Assembly (NCBI GenBank): GCA_023443865.1
Contig: JAEZST010000022.1
Location: 558,001-622,000, forward strand
DNA from: Spirochaetota bacterium
GTDB lineage: Bacteria > Spirochaetota > Spirochaetia > Treponematales > Treponemataceae
Length of the DNA stretch: 64,000 bases
Reading direction: 5' to 3'
The notes beneath the pieces were generated by a model. The model did no database searches. It had not been told where the DNA came from and saw only the letters and a program-made list of their open reading frames with translations. The position numbers were made by a program, and so were the translations under genes. How positions within the stretch are numbered: the stretch's first letter is position 1; each line of letters opens with the position of its first letter. This document shows, piece by piece, positions 51,491 through 60,707 of this stretch.

Positions 51491-53209
51491 ATGCAGCAAC
51501 AAAACGCTATTGGAACCTTCGAACGCCTGGTTATTACCCTTGAATCCGACGAGCGAAAGGAAATGCTCCGGCAACTCGCGGATCTTTCGGAAATTCAACA
51601 GGAAGAGATACCCTCTTCCTCTAAGGCCAACCTGGCTGTGTCCTCGTATAACATGCCCGAGGAGCGGCATTTTCTCGAGCAACCCTTCCTGATTCGGCTC
51701 TGGTTTATCGTCATTTCCTTTTTTATGTCCAGTTCCCCGACCAAGGTCTGGTCGAACCATTTGGTAAACGCCCTGGGACACGATCTGTCCCGCCAGTTCG
51801 GGTCGTACATAGACATTCGCCAGCATAGTTACATCAACGAAACCTTTATCGCCCTTAATTCCCTGAAAAACGTACAGTCCTTTTTCCTTCGCCTTCTCAG
51901 CGCCTACGATTCGGATAAGGGCGGCCTATACGTCATTCTCGCCACGCTTTTAATGAAAGAGACCACCGAAAGGCTGGGTAAGCTCGCGAATCCCTTCGAC
52001 GTAAGCTGGAATACGGAGCAAAAAAAGGACTTGCGGTCCAATCGGCTCCGGGATATGGACGTGGTCTTTCAATCCATTCCCGACGATGACCGGGCCCGCA
52101 TGTACCAGTCGGCCCAGGCGATCGAATGGATGCGCGCGTTTTGCGCCCTTCCGCTGGACCGGATGCTCGCGCGTTTCGGCGTGGTGGACAATCTGGCCCG
52201 ATCCTGCCTGATCGAATCGCTTTCCGAGGAATTTCGCGACCTGACCAACGTTCTTGCGGGGGCGAAGCGGATCCCGCTCCTCTTGCTGGAGGGCATGTAC
52301 CTCTTCAGCGTACAAGACGAGATCGGCAATTCCAAATTCGACATAGACGAGGAGTGCCGGTCCTTCGTTAAAGAAGCGACGTTTCAATTGGTCACCATAC
52401 GCCAGTTCAAGTCTGCCGTCCCCGTGGCCGATTTCGTCCGTTACTCCATTCGCGACGTGAGCTGGCATCCCGATCCGGTAGAGGCCGGCGAGGATTGGTT
52501 TCAGCTTTTTAAGAGCGCGTGGAAGCGGCAGTTTGAGGAAAAGTGGGTGGAATGGAACCGGCTGCACCGCCGCGCCATGCTTGAATCCCGCATGCGCGCC
52601 TACGTCGGCGTTCAGGACCTGCCCGAACTCGTCTATCATCCCTGGGATTCCATGTGGATGCCCCTCAGGCTGAACCGGGAACTGACGTTCCGTTTTTTAA
52701 AGGGCTTTTTCTCGGTATTCTATCCGGCCCAAATCATGAAACCGCTCAAAATACTCCTGATCGAGGGGGATTTTTACCGGCGGGAGAACCTGGCCGAATA
52801 TACCGACGCGTTTAGCGCCCTCGAGCACCAGGCCCAGGCGAACGAAATGTTCGAGAACCGTCTTTCGGCGAAGGGCGATTTCGGCGAAGGGTTCGCCTTT
52901 ATCCAGAAGGAAAAGATGGCGACCGTAAAGGGCAAGGCCCGCCTGGAAAACCTCATGCTGGGCGTGGAATCCGAGCTTGGCACCATGATCGCCCGCATTC
53001 AGGCGGCCTTCCGCAGCGTTGACATGATACTCGGGGGCGTCCTTGGCGTGGTGCGGGGCGCTCCCTACGAGACCTTGGTGAATATGGCCTCCATTCAGGG
53101 CAAGCATAACGAGAAATACCGCAAGGAATTGGCCATAGTCCAGGAATATATACGCACGGCGAGTATCCTTATCTCTGAGGCCGAGATAGTGGAAAAGGAC
53201 AACCCGTGA
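51491..53209 (+). CDS. Conserved protein of unknown function, spirochaete type
   Basis: 572 residues, mostly helical. A hydrophobic segment lies at ~64-80 (PFLIRLWFIVISFFMSSS); otherwise it appears soluble. No catalytic motif is visible. It resembles the DUF5312 group annotated in spirochaetes, a recollection not checked here. Its stop overlaps the GTG start of the laccase-domain gene (GTGA). Peripheral membrane association is plausible from the single hydrophobic stretch. Confidence 0.8.
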   Translation: MQQQNAIGTFERLVITLESDERKEMLRQLADLSEIQQEEIPSSSKANLAVSSYNMPEERHFLEQPFLIRLWFIVISFFMSSSPTKVWSNHLVNALGHDLSRQFGSYIDIRQHSYINETFIALNSLKNVQSFFLRLLSAYDSDKGGLYVILATLLMKETTERLGKLANPFDVSWNTEQKKDLRSNRLRDMDVVFQSIPDDDRARMYQSAQAIEWMRAFCALPLDRMLARFGVVDNLARSCLIESLSEEFRDLTNVLAGAKRIPLLLLEGMYLFSVQDEIGNSKFDIDEECRSFVKEATFQLVTIRQFKSAVPVADFVRYSIRDVSWHPDPVEAGEDWFQLFKSAWKRQFEEKWVEWNRLHRRAMLESRMRAYVGVQDLPELVYHPWDSMWMPLRLNRELTFRFLKGFFSVFYPAQIMKPLKILLIEGDFYRRENLAEYTDAFSALEHQAQANEMFENRLSAKGDFGEGFAFIQKEKMATVKGKARLENLMLGVESELGTMIARIQAAFRSVDMILGGVLGVVRGAPYETLVNMASIQGKHNEKYRKELAIVQEYIRTASILISEAEIVEKDNP

Positions 53210-53943
53210 CGGGCGCCCATACCTACGCCTTTCCCGACACCGATCTCGCGCCGCGCCTCGAATGCGGCCTCTCCCTCGCCGCGAGCGGCTGTATGGGCGT
53301 GCAGTCGGGCCCTGAAAACAGGAAGCGGCTGTTCCGTACCGCGGGGATCGACCCGGCTTCGGCCGTGGCCCTGACGCAAATCCATTCCCGGATCGTTCGC
53401 GTGGCCGAGTCGGCGCTGGCGTTCGCCGATATGCCCGAGGGCGACGGTTTGATTACGGCGAACGATTCGCTGGTCCCGACCGTTACCGTCGCCGATTGCA
53501 TGCCGATCTGGCTGCTTGACCCGGTCAGTCGTTGGTTCGGCGTGTTGCATTCCGGCTGGCGCGGCACGGGTATCCTGCGGACCGCCCTCGAATTAGCCTC
53601 CGACGAATGGGGCGCCAAACCGGAGAACCTCAGGGTGATCCTGGGACCGCATATCCGTTCGTGCTGTTATACCGTGGACGCCGAGCGGGCCGATTACTTT
53701 CGCCGGGGGTTTGGGGAATCCTCCGTTACCCTGGACGCCGAGCGCGCGGCCGCGAACGACCGGTGGCCATGGCGGCTTTCCCTTGCGGAGGCAAACCGGA
53801 ATCTCGCGCTCTCGCTGGGCGTTCTGGCGGAACATATCCGGGATACGGGAGAATGCACGGCTTGCAACCCGCTATACGGGTCTAACCGGCGGCAGGGCGC
53901 CCCCTCGTTTACCCGCATGCTCGCCTGGATCCGCTGGCGATGA
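53206..53943 (+). CDS. pgeF: Laccase-domain (YfiH/PgeF) purine nucleoside phosphorylase or peptidoglycan-editing factor
   Basis: 245 residues. Zinc-binding H, C, H of the family are in LTQIHSRIV, TVADCMPIWL and VLHSGWRGT; GPHIRSCCYTVD and ECTACNPLYGSNRRQG complete the signature. Family members act as adenosine phosphorylase/deaminase, and in E. coli prevent misincorporation of L-Ser in the wall peptide. GTG start overlapping the upstream stop (GTGA). Confidence 0.93.
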   Translation: MTGAHTYAFPDTDLAPRLECGLSLAASGCMGVQSGPENRKRLFRTAGIDPASAVALTQIHSRIVRVAESALAFADMPEGDGLITANDSLVPTVTVADCMPIWLLDPVSRWFGVLHSGWRGTGILRTALELASDEWGAKPENLRVILGPHIRSCCYTVDAERADYFRRGFGESSVTLDAERAAANDRWPWRLSLAEANRNLALSLGVLAEHIRDTGECTACNPLYGSNRRQGAPSFTRMLAWIRWR

Positions 53944-53959
53944 TCCCGATGCGCGCCGA

Positions 53960-53988
53960 TTGCATAGGCCGCCCCATTCCGGTACAAT
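53960..53988 (+). promoter_or_regulatory. Sigma-70 promoter of argS
   Basis: TTGCAT, 17 nt, TACAAT. It gives a ~70-nt leader with a small hairpin (CGTCC-gacg-GGACG, 54031-54044). No T-box signature. Confidence 0.75.
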
Positions 53989-54064
53989 CTTTTCCGCATT
54001 CCCGAACCTAAACCTTAATAGACGGGTCCTCGTCCGACGGGACGGAACCTCAGGAGAGTATACA

Positions 54065-55837
54065 ATGGCAGATATCCGCGAGCATTGGCGCGTCCTGGTG
54101 GCCGCAGCGCTGGAAACCCTTCGGCAGGCTAAATCGATCGATATTCCGTCGATCCAAAGCGCATCGGTCACCATAGAAACGCCGCCCGATCCCGCCATGG
54201 GCGACGTGGGTTTCCCGATGTTCGCCTTCGCGAAGGCCTTTCGGATGGGGCCGCCCCAAATAGCCGCCGAAGTAGCCCGGCTCGTGGGAGAGAATCCCGA
54301 TGCCGCCGCCTTGGGCTCGGTGAAGGCCGTAGGGCCGTACGTGAACGCCTTCCTCGCCAAGGGCAACCTCGCCGGGGACATTCTTTCGGCCATTCTCGCC
54401 GACGCTGAGCATTACGGTAAGCCCGGAACCATGACCGGTCGCCGGATCATGATCGAGTTTTCGAGTCCCAACACCAATAAGCCCCTGCATCTCGGCCATC
54501 TCAGGAACGATGCGCTGGGCGAAAGCGTGTCCCGAATCCTAAAATTCTGCGGAGCCGAGGTTTTCAAGGTCAATATCATCAATAACCGGGGCATCCATAT
54601 CTGCAAATCCATGCTGGCGTACAAGAAATTCTTCGCGGGAAAGACGCCGGAGTCGGAGGGCATCAAGAGCGACCTGCTCGTGGGCAATTGCTACGTGAAA
54701 TACAGCCAGTACGCCAAAGAGAACCCCGAGCAGGCTGAAGCCGAGGCCCAAGGGCTCCTGCGGGGCTGGGAAGCGGGCGATCCCGAAACCCTGGAACTGT
54801 GGAAGACCATGAACGGTTGGGCCGAGAAAGGGATCGCGCAAACGTACAGGCGCACGGGCATTTCCTTCGATAAGTTCTACTACGAAAGCGATACCTACCT
54901 CCTCGGCAAGGACAAGATTCTCGAGGGCCTTGCCAAGGGCATTTTCTACCGCGAGGAAGACGGCTCGGTCTGGATCGATCTTTCGCCCATCAACCTTGAT
55001 AAAAAGGTGCTGCTCAGAAAGGACGGCACGGCCCTCTACATGACCCAGGATATCGGAACGGCCATCATGCGAAACGGCGATTGGCCCTTCGATCAATTGA
55101 TATACGTGGTGGGCAACGAACAGCAATACCATTTCAAGGTCCTGTTCTATATCCTGCAGCAGCTGGGGTACGATTGGGCAAAGTCCCTCTATCACCTTTC
55201 CTACGGTATGGTGAACCTTCCCGAAGGCAAAATGAAAAGCCGCGAGGGCACGGTGGTCGACGGCGACGACTTAATCAACGCGCTTCGGGACGGGGCGTTG
55301 GAGGAAATCGCCGCCAAGGGCAGGGAAGAGGCGGTGGGCGATCCGCAGTCGGTAGCCGAACGCATCGCCCTGGGCGCGCTTCACTACTTCCTCTTGCAGG
55401 TAAGCCCCGCGAAGGACATGATTTTCAACCCGAAGGAATCGCTTTCCTTTACGGGAAACACGGGACCGTATCTCCAATATATGGGCGCCCGCATTTCCTC
55501 TATCCTCCGAAGGGCGGAAAGCGGGGAGGGCAACGCGGGCTCCGGTACCGTTTCTCCCGATCTATTGACCCACGAGGCGGAATGGGAACTGCTGAAGACC
55601 CTGGGAGAATTCCCGAAACAAGTGGTTCGCGCCGGCGAAAACCATGACCCCAGCGCCATCGCAACCTATCTCTACGAGGTTTCCAAGGGCTTCAGCCGCT
55701 TTTATCATGAATGCCCCATCCTTTCGGCGGAAACCCCCGATCTTGCGCGAACCCGCCTCGAATTGGCGAGGGCCACCCTGATCGTGCTGAAAAACGCGAT
55801 GAACCTGGTGCTCGTGCCCTTCCTCGAGACCATGTAA
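54065..55837 (+). CDS. argS: Arginyl-tRNA synthetase
   Basis: 590 residues, class I. An N-terminal Add-1 domain (~1-105) precedes the HIGH-type motif in SSPNTNKPLHLGHLRND, the KMSKS-type motif in KMKSREGTVV, and the all-helical anticodon-binding domain at the C-terminus ending MNLVLVPFLETM. The ATG is chosen because CAGGAGAG lies 6 nt upstream and the encoded start (MADIREHWR) matches the family; the frame stays open upstream over the promoter. Confidence 0.97.
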   Translation: MADIREHWRVLVAAALETLRQAKSIDIPSIQSASVTIETPPDPAMGDVGFPMFAFAKAFRMGPPQIAAEVARLVGENPDAAALGSVKAVGPYVNAFLAKGNLAGDILSAILADAEHYGKPGTMTGRRIMIEFSSPNTNKPLHLGHLRNDALGESVSRILKFCGAEVFKVNIINNRGIHICKSMLAYKKFFAGKTPESEGIKSDLLVGNCYVKYSQYAKENPEQAEAEAQGLLRGWEAGDPETLELWKTMNGWAEKGIAQTYRRTGISFDKFYYESDTYLLGKDKILEGLAKGIFYREEDGSVWIDLSPINLDKKVLLRKDGTALYMTQDIGTAIMRNGDWPFDQLIYVVGNEQQYHFKVLFYILQQLGYDWAKSLYHLSYGMVNLPEGKMKSREGTVVDGDDLINALRDGALEEIAAKGREEAVGDPQSVAERIALGALHYFLLQVSPAKDMIFNPKESLSFTGNTGPYLQYMGARISSILRRAESGEGNAGSGTVSPDLLTHEAEWELLKTLGEFPKQVVRAGENHDPSAIATYLYEVSKGFSRFYHECPILSAETPDLARTRLELARATLIVLKNAMNLVLVPFLETM

Positions 55838-55854
55838 GGGTCGGGACTCGCCTC

Positions 55855-55884
55855 TTGACGCGAAACCGTCAAAAACGGTATAAA
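55855..55884 (+). promoter_or_regulatory. Sigma-70 promoter of rplU-prp-rpmA
   Basis: TTGACG, 18 nt, TATAAA. The predicted leader is ~75 nt, long compared with other genes in the window. Confidence 0.75.
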
Positions 55885-55909
55885 TATCAGTACTGTCGTA
55901 TTGTGCCTT

Positions 55910-55933
55910 CGGTGTACACCCGTTAATACACCG
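55910..55933 (+). promoter_or_regulatory. Leader hairpin of rplU
   Basis: CGGTGTA-10 nt-TACACCG forms a 7-bp stem within the rplU leader, 35 nt before the start. It could be a target for autogenous control by a ribosomal protein, but no known L21 leader motif was verified. Confidence 0.4.
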
Positions 55934-55967
55934 GAGTACGTATAAATTTCGTATTTGGAGATTCAAG

Positions 55968-56282
55968 ATGTACGCACTTGTCGAGTATAAGGGTAAACAG
56001 TATAAGGCCGAGAAAGGCGCCCAGATTCAGGTAGACCTGATTGACGCCGAAAAGGGCAGCAAGATCGATATCGACACGGTCCTGCTCGTTTCCGACGGCG
56101 AAAAGACCTCCGTGGGCGCTCCCTACGTGAAGGGCGCCAAGGTTCAGGTCGTGGTGGGCGACAGTCTCCGCGATTCCAAGGTTATCGTCTACAAGTACAA
56201 GCCGAAGAAAGACTATCATCGGACCATCGGCCATCGCCAGCAGTATACCATGGTGACCGTCGAGAATATCGTCGGGGCATAA
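55968..56282 (+). CDS. rplU: 50S ribosomal protein L21
   Basis: 104 residues, normal length. MYALVEYKGKQYKAEKG at the start and VIVYKYKPKKDYHRTIGHRQQYTMVTV near the end are diagnostic. TTTGGAGA lies ahead of the ATG. First gene of the classic rplU-prp-rpmA order. Confidence 0.98.
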   Translation: MYALVEYKGKQYKAEKGAQIQVDLIDAEKGSKIDIDTVLLVSDGEKTSVGAPYVKGAKVQVVVGDSLRDSKVIVYKYKPKKDYHRTIGHRQQYTMVTVENIVGA

Positions 56283-56285
56283 GTC

Positions 56286-56639
56286 TTGACCGCCGTGAGG
56301 GTGATCCTCGGGCCGGGAGGCGAGCTTCTCGCCGCCGAGGCTTCGGGACACGCCGGGGCGGGAAAGCGCGGCGAGGACTTGGTCTGCGCCGCGGTGACCG
56401 TTCTGCTGCGGACCACCCTGTCGGCGCTGGCGTCTGCCCATGGGAATGCGCGAAAGCCCTCCCTGGCGTTAGACGCTGAAACCGCCGGCCGCGGAACGCT
56501 TTCGTTTCGGGTCGCGGCTCACGAAGAGGCGGATATTCCGCTTCTCCGCTACGCGGGCTCCTTTCTCCTTGAGGGAATCGGGTCGCTGGTACGGGACTTT
56601 CCCGAATCGGTTTCGCTGACGGCGGAAAAAACGAGTTAA
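56286..56639 (+). CDS. prp: Ribosomal-processing cysteine protease Prp family protein
   Basis: 117 residues. Catalytic H22 (ASGHAG) and C34 (EDLVCAAVTVLL) of the Prp family are both present. In Firmicutes, Prp removes an N-terminal extension from L27. Here the adjacent L27 has no such extension. TTG start 3 nt after the rplU stop, with GGGG upstream; a GTG at 56295 is a weaker alternative. Confidence 0.9.
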   Translation: MTAVRVILGPGGELLAAEASGHAGAGKRGEDLVCAAVTVLLRTTLSALASAHGNARKPSLALDAETAGRGTLSFRVAAHEEADIPLLRYAGSFLLEGIGSLVRDFPESVSLTAEKTS

Positions 56640-56668
56640 CAGATCGAACAAACTGTTGGAGGATTGAT

Positions 56669-56926
56669 ATGGGACGCAAAAAAGGTGGTAGCGGCGCGAA
56701 AAACGGCCGCGATTCGAATCCGAAATATCTCGGAGTGAAGGTGTACGGCGGTCAGACCGTTAGTGCCGGTTCCATCCTGGTTCGCCAGCGGGGTACCAAA
56801 ATCCATCCCGGCAACAACGTCGGGTGCGGCAAGGACGACACCCTGTTCGCCACTGCCGACGGTGTCGTGAAGTACCACGAGCGAAAAGGGCGCCGTCTCG
56901 CCTCGATCGAGTCCGTCGAGGCTTGA
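56669..56926 (+). CDS. rpmA: 50S ribosomal protein L27
   Basis: 85 residues. MGRKKGGSGAKNGRDS is the mature-type N-terminus that reaches the peptidyl-transferase centre; there is no 9-12-residue leader ending in F-F/A as in Prp-processed L27. GSILVRQRGTKIHPG is conserved. GGAGG lies 6 nt before the ATG, fixing the start. Terminator follows. Confidence 0.98.
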   Translation: MGRKKGGSGAKNGRDSNPKYLGVKVYGGQTVSAGSILVRQRGTKIHPGNNVGCGKDDTLFATADGVVKYHERKGRRLASIESVEA

Positions 56927-57018
56927 TACGGGTCCGGTTCGACCGGATAGCGGTTCGGCAGGTTTCCCGTCGTAACGGGTTTCTTGATCGGCCGGAATGA
57001 CAGTCAAGACGCACTGAA

Positions 57019-57050
57019 AAAGCCGGCGGATTCACTGCCGGCTTTTTTTT
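57019..57050 (+). terminator. Intrinsic terminator after rpmA
   Basis: AAAGCCGGC-9 nt-GCCGGCTTT followed by six more T (eight in total). Confidence 0.92.
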
Positions 57051-57097
57051 ATCGATTCCGGGTCGGGGCCCATCGCCTGCCCGGACGGAGAATTGTT

Positions 57098-58297
57098 ATG
57101 GTTAAATTCGCTGACGAAGCCCTCATTACGGTCTCGTCCGGCAAGGGCGGAAACGGATGCATTGCCTTCCGCCGCGAGAAATACATTCCCAACGGCGGAC
57201 CTTCCGGCGGCGACGGCGGCAGGGGCGGCGACGTGGTATTCGAGGTGCGGCGTAACCTTCGCACCTTGGCGAACCTCCGGTATCGCCAAACCTTTAAGGC
57301 GCAGACCGGCGGCGACGGGGAAGGCAGCAAACGGTTCGGCAAGGACGGCGAGGATTGCGTGATTCCCCTCCCTCCGGGCTGCCTGATACGCGACGCGGAG
57401 ACCGGGGAGGTTATCCACGATTTCGGCCTGGAATCGGAGGGCCGTTTGGTTTTCCTGAAAGGGGGAAACGGCGGCTGGGGCAACGTTCACTTCAAGGGGC
57501 CGACCAATCAGGCGCCGCGAACGGCCCTTCCGGGACAGCCAGGCGAGACGCGGCAGCTCCGCGTGGAGCTCAACATTATCGCGGACATCGGTTTCGTGGG
57601 CTTCCCGAACGCCGGCAAGTCCTCTCTCCTGGACCACTTTACCAATGCTCGGCCCAAAATCGCCCCCTATCCGTTCACTACGAAGATTCCGAATCTCGGC
57701 GTCCTGAGGGTGGACGACGAGCAAGATATAATTCTCGCCGATATCCCCGGCATTATCGAGGGCGCGTCCGAAGGCCTCGGCCTCGGTATCCGCTTCCTGA
57801 AGCATATTTCCCGCTCGGCGGGCCTGGCGTTCATGATCGACCTGTCCGACGACGGTTTTCTCGAATCGTACGACAAGCTTCAAACGGAATTGTCGAATTT
57901 CTCCGGGGAGCTCGCGGTCAAGGAACGGGTCGTCATAGCGAACAAGCTGGATTTGCCCGGGGCCGAGGAACGGCTGGCGGAACTAAAAGAGAGCTTCGCG
58001 AAACGGCACCCGGAAATCACGGTTTACGGCATTTCCGTCCATAGCCGCTGGCATTTGGACCAGGTGCGCGACGCCTTCATCGCCATGGTTAACGATATGG
58101 GTGCGCAGGACCGCGCCGATTCGGGCGATTCGGTCAACGGTGCCGCGATAGGCGGAATCCGAAACCAAATCGGCGAGGTTCCCGATTTTATGCGGGCCGA
58201 GCTTGAAGAGCCTGATTATGGGGCGGCCGAGCTTCCCGCGGACCACTTCGGCGCGACGGTAAGTCTAAACCGCAAAAAAAGGGGAAAGAGGAAGTGA
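57098..58297 (+). CDS. obgE: Obg family GTPase
   Basis: 399 residues. The glycine-rich Obg fold (VSSGKGGNGCIAFRREK, PNGGPSGGDGGRGGDV) precedes a G domain with G1 GFPNAGKSS, G3 DIPGI and G4 NKLD, and a ~60-residue variable tail ending in RKKRGKRK. Acts in 50S assembly and stress control. The ATG at MVKFADEALIT has GGACGGAG upstream; open frame further upstream crosses the terminator. Overlaps the nadD GTG start (GTGA). Confidence 0.97.
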   Translation: MVKFADEALITVSSGKGGNGCIAFRREKYIPNGGPSGGDGGRGGDVVFEVRRNLRTLANLRYRQTFKAQTGGDGEGSKRFGKDGEDCVIPLPPGCLIRDAETGEVIHDFGLESEGRLVFLKGGNGGWGNVHFKGPTNQAPRTALPGQPGETRQLRVELNIIADIGFVGFPNAGKSSLLDHFTNARPKIAPYPFTTKIPNLGVLRVDDEQDIILADIPGIIEGASEGLGLGIRFLKHISRSAGLAFMIDLSDDGFLESYDKLQTELSNFSGELAVKERVVIANKLDLPGAEERLAELKESFAKRHPEITVYGISVHSRWHLDQVRDAFIAMVNDMGAQDRADSGDSVNGAAIGGIRNQIGEVPDFMRAELEEPDYGAAELPADHFGATVSLNRKKRGKRK

Positions 58298-58905
58298 GGC
58301 TCGCCGTCATCGGCGGATCTTTCAATCCCGTTCACATTGGGCATCTGGCGCTGGCCGACGACGTACGCTGTTCCCTCGGCTATGACCGGGTCCTGCTCAT
58401 TCCCGCCCATTGCCCGCCCCATAAGGAGCTCTCGCAGGGCGCTTCTTCCCGTGACCGCCTGAATATGCTCAAGCTTGCCTCGGAAGGCGTTCCCTGGCTC
58501 TCGGTGGACGCGTGCGAGCTGGAACGGGAAGGCGTTTCCTGGACCATCGATACCCTTGAATACATAATCGGGAAATACGCCGATATAGACGGGCTTCCCG
58601 CGCTCGTGATCGGCGATGACCTCGCCGCGGGCTTTTCCCGATGGCGCCGCGCGGAAGACATAGCCCGCATCGCCGAAATCGTCATGGCGCGCCGACCTCC
58701 CGACGGCCCTGAACCCGTTGTCGGGGAAGGCGGGGATCTCCCGTTTCCCTTCCCCTTCAAACGGTTGGAGAATCCCCCCTTGCCCATTTCCTCCAGCGCC
58801 GTACGGGAGAGAATCCGGACGGGAAAGAGTTGGCGTTACCTTGTCCCGGACTCGGTATACCGCTATATTGAGGGTCATGGGCTGTATGACTGTAGCGAAG
58901 CTTGA
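58294..58905 (+). CDS. nadD: Nicotinate-nucleotide adenylyltransferase
   Basis: 203 residues. Makes NaAD from NaMN and ATP. GGSFNPVHIGHL holds the (H/T)xGH motif, and PISSSAVRERIRTGKSW the C-terminal ISSTxIR motif. GTG start overlapping the obg stop; its end overlaps the YqeK-like gene by 20 nt or more. Confidence 0.96.
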   Translation: MRLAVIGGSFNPVHIGHLALADDVRCSLGYDRVLLIPAHCPPHKELSQGASSRDRLNMLKLASEGVPWLSVDACELEREGVSWTIDTLEYIIGKYADIDGLPALVIGDDLAAGFSRWRRAEDIARIAEIVMARRPPDGPEPVVGEGGDLPFPFPFKRLENPPLPISSSAVRERIRTGKSWRYLVPDSVYRYIEGHGLYDCSEA

Positions 58906-59494
58906 GGAAGTGACCGAACGGGTCAATTTGTATGCCCTTGGGGTATTGGCGCCTCCCCGGTACGAGCATTCCGTCCGGGTAGCGGAGCTTGCACGGGCTA
59001 TGTGCGTCCGCTTCGGGGCCGATCCGGTGGCGGGTTACCTGGCGGGAATCGCCCATGACATGTGCAAGTCCGCCAAGGAACGGTGGCTTTTATCCATGGC
59101 GCTCCGGGACGGACAGCCAATCGTGGAGGTCGAGGAGAAAAAGCCCTCGCTCCTGCACGGCCGCGCCGCCGCGGTTCTCCTGGAATCCGAATTCGCGATC
59201 GAAGACCGCTCCATTCTCGACGCGGTACGCCACCATACCTTCGGCGCTCCGGAAATGGACTCCCTGGGGAAGATTATTTTCGTGGCGGATAAGGTTGAAC
59301 CCGGCCGAAACGGGCTGGATCCGGCCTGGCTCGCGCGATTGAACGAATCCGACCTTGACGGAATGACCACCATGGTTTTGGAGCATAACATAGGTTATCT
59401 GGATTCCCGGGGCAAGGCCGTTTCCCCGGTAACGCGAGAGATGCTCGCGAGCCTCAAGGGGCGTCAGCTTTCGAACACCCAGGGAGGGTCATAA
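58886..59494 (+). CDS. yqeK: YqeK-type HD-domain diadenosine tetraphosphatase
   Basis: 202 residues. HD-domain metal ligands are in PRYEHSVRVAE, GIAHDMCKS and DAVRHHTFG, the YqeK pattern; family members hydrolyse Ap4A symmetrically. Gene order obg-nadD-yqeK-LCP-rsfS is a common conserved neighbourhood. Two ATGs compete (58877 and 58886); the second has the better distance to GAGGG. Its TAA overlaps the next ATG (TAATG). Confidence 0.9.
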   Translation: MTVAKLEEVTERVNLYALGVLAPPRYEHSVRVAELARAMCVRFGADPVAGYLAGIAHDMCKSAKERWLLSMALRDGQPIVEVEEKKPSLLHGRAAAVLLESEFAIEDRSILDAVRHHTFGAPEMDSLGKIIFVADKVEPGRNGLDPAWLARLNESDLDGMTTMVLEHNIGYLDSRGKAVSPVTREMLASLKGRQLSNTQGGS

Positions 59495-60696
59495 TGTCCG
59501 CGCGCGCCGTCAGGCTCGATAAAAACATCATTTTTCTCGTGATCATCCTGCTTGTGTTGATCGTGACTTCCGCGGTCTTCTTCGTTACCATGAGAACGGA
59601 CCCGGTAAAGGAAGCCCTGTCGGGCGACAATCTTTTAAAGGTACTCGTAGTGCTGGACGACGGGGAAAAACCCCTTTCGACCCATATTATAGCGATTTAT
59701 CCCGCGAGCAAACGGGCCGCGATGTTCGATATTCCGGGAGAAACGGGCTTGATCCTCAGTTCTTTGGGCCGCGTGGACCGAATAGACGCGGTATACGCGG
59801 AGAAGGGGATAGAGGCGTACCGCCAGGAAGTGGAAAAGCTTACCGGGATAGAAGTGCCCTTCCAGCTAACCGTGAAACTGGAAGGCTTCACCCGACTCGC
59901 CGACCTTTTGGGGGGCTTTAACGTTTTTATCCCGACTCCCGTGGATTTCACGGCGGAGGACGGAAGCCGCGTGCTCTTGCCCTCGGGCGCGGTGACCCTG
60001 GACGGGGATAAGCTGCGCACGTATATTACCTACGCAGAGGCTTCCTCGGGCGACGACGGGAGCTCCGAACGGAGACAGCGGGCGGTTCTCGCCTTTTTCA
60101 GCGCCCTGGAAGAGGCCTCTCCCGGCATTTTCGGCGGGCAGCGGTTTTCGGTGGTTCGCTCGGCGGTGAAGAGCAATATACCCGATTCGTCCCTGCCGGA
60201 ACTGCTGAGGCAGCTCGCCAGCATCGACCTGGAAAGGCTCGTCCCGCAAGGGGTTTCGGGCTCGTACCGCGAGGTTGACGGTCAGTCCCTTCTGTTCCCC
60301 TTCTACGACGGCCAGCTTTTAAAGGATATCGTGCGCCAGACCATAGCGGGCTTGACCTCCAAGGACACGACGGTGCAGGAGCGCGTCTACGCCCTGGAGA
60401 TCCTGAACGGAACGAAAACCCAGGGATTGGCCACCAATACCTCGTCGCTCTACCAAAACTTCGGGTATGACGTGGTGCGGGTCGGAAACGCGGATTCCGG
60501 CGAATACGATAAAACCGTGATAGTGGACCGGATCGGGAATCCTTCCGTGGCCCAGGCGGTCGCGAAGGTTATTCAATGCGAGAATATACAGCAAACCGAC
60601 GTGCAACCCGCGGCCGCCGACGATTACGCGACGGAAGCGGTGATGGATTTTACCATAATACTCGGCAAGGATTTTGACGGCCGATACGTACGATAG
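59494..60696 (+). CDS. LytR-CpsA-Psr (LCP) family protein with LytR C-terminal domain
   Basis: 400 residues. Signal-anchor helix (~12-33), an LCP domain (~60-230) and a LytR_C domain (~310-390, VYALEILNGTKTQGLATNTSSLYQNFGYDV). The LCP core has some family features (DGDKLRTYITYAEASSGDDGSSERRQRAVL) but the arginine-rich RTDT motif near the start is not obvious, so the transferase activity known from Gram-positives is uncertain. It lies between yqeK and rsfS in the same order as in Firmicutes. Confidence 0.86.
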   Translation: MSARAVRLDKNIIFLVIILLVLIVTSAVFFVTMRTDPVKEALSGDNLLKVLVVLDDGEKPLSTHIIAIYPASKRAAMFDIPGETGLILSSLGRVDRIDAVYAEKGIEAYRQEVEKLTGIEVPFQLTVKLEGFTRLADLLGGFNVFIPTPVDFTAEDGSRVLLPSGAVTLDGDKLRTYITYAEASSGDDGSSERRQRAVLAFFSALEEASPGIFGGQRFSVVRSAVKSNIPDSSLPELLRQLASIDLERLVPQGVSGSYREVDGQSLLFPFYDGQLLKDIVRQTIAGLTSKDTTVQERVYALEILNGTKTQGLATNTSSLYQNFGYDVVRVGNADSGEYDKTVIVDRIGNPSVAQAVAKVIQCENIQQTDVQPAAADDYATEAVMDFTIILGKDFDGRYVR

Positions 60697-60707
60697 CGAG
60701 GATACTG

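Noticed and set aside
53989..54064. Possible T-box riboswitch in the argS leader
   Set aside because: The ~70-nt leader is too short and lacks the AGGGTGGnACCGCG box and an antiterminator.
56286..56639. Prp as evidence for a Firmicutes-like leader on L27
   Set aside because: The frame before the L27 ATG has no start codon near a ribosome site, and GGAGG directly precedes the annotated ATG.
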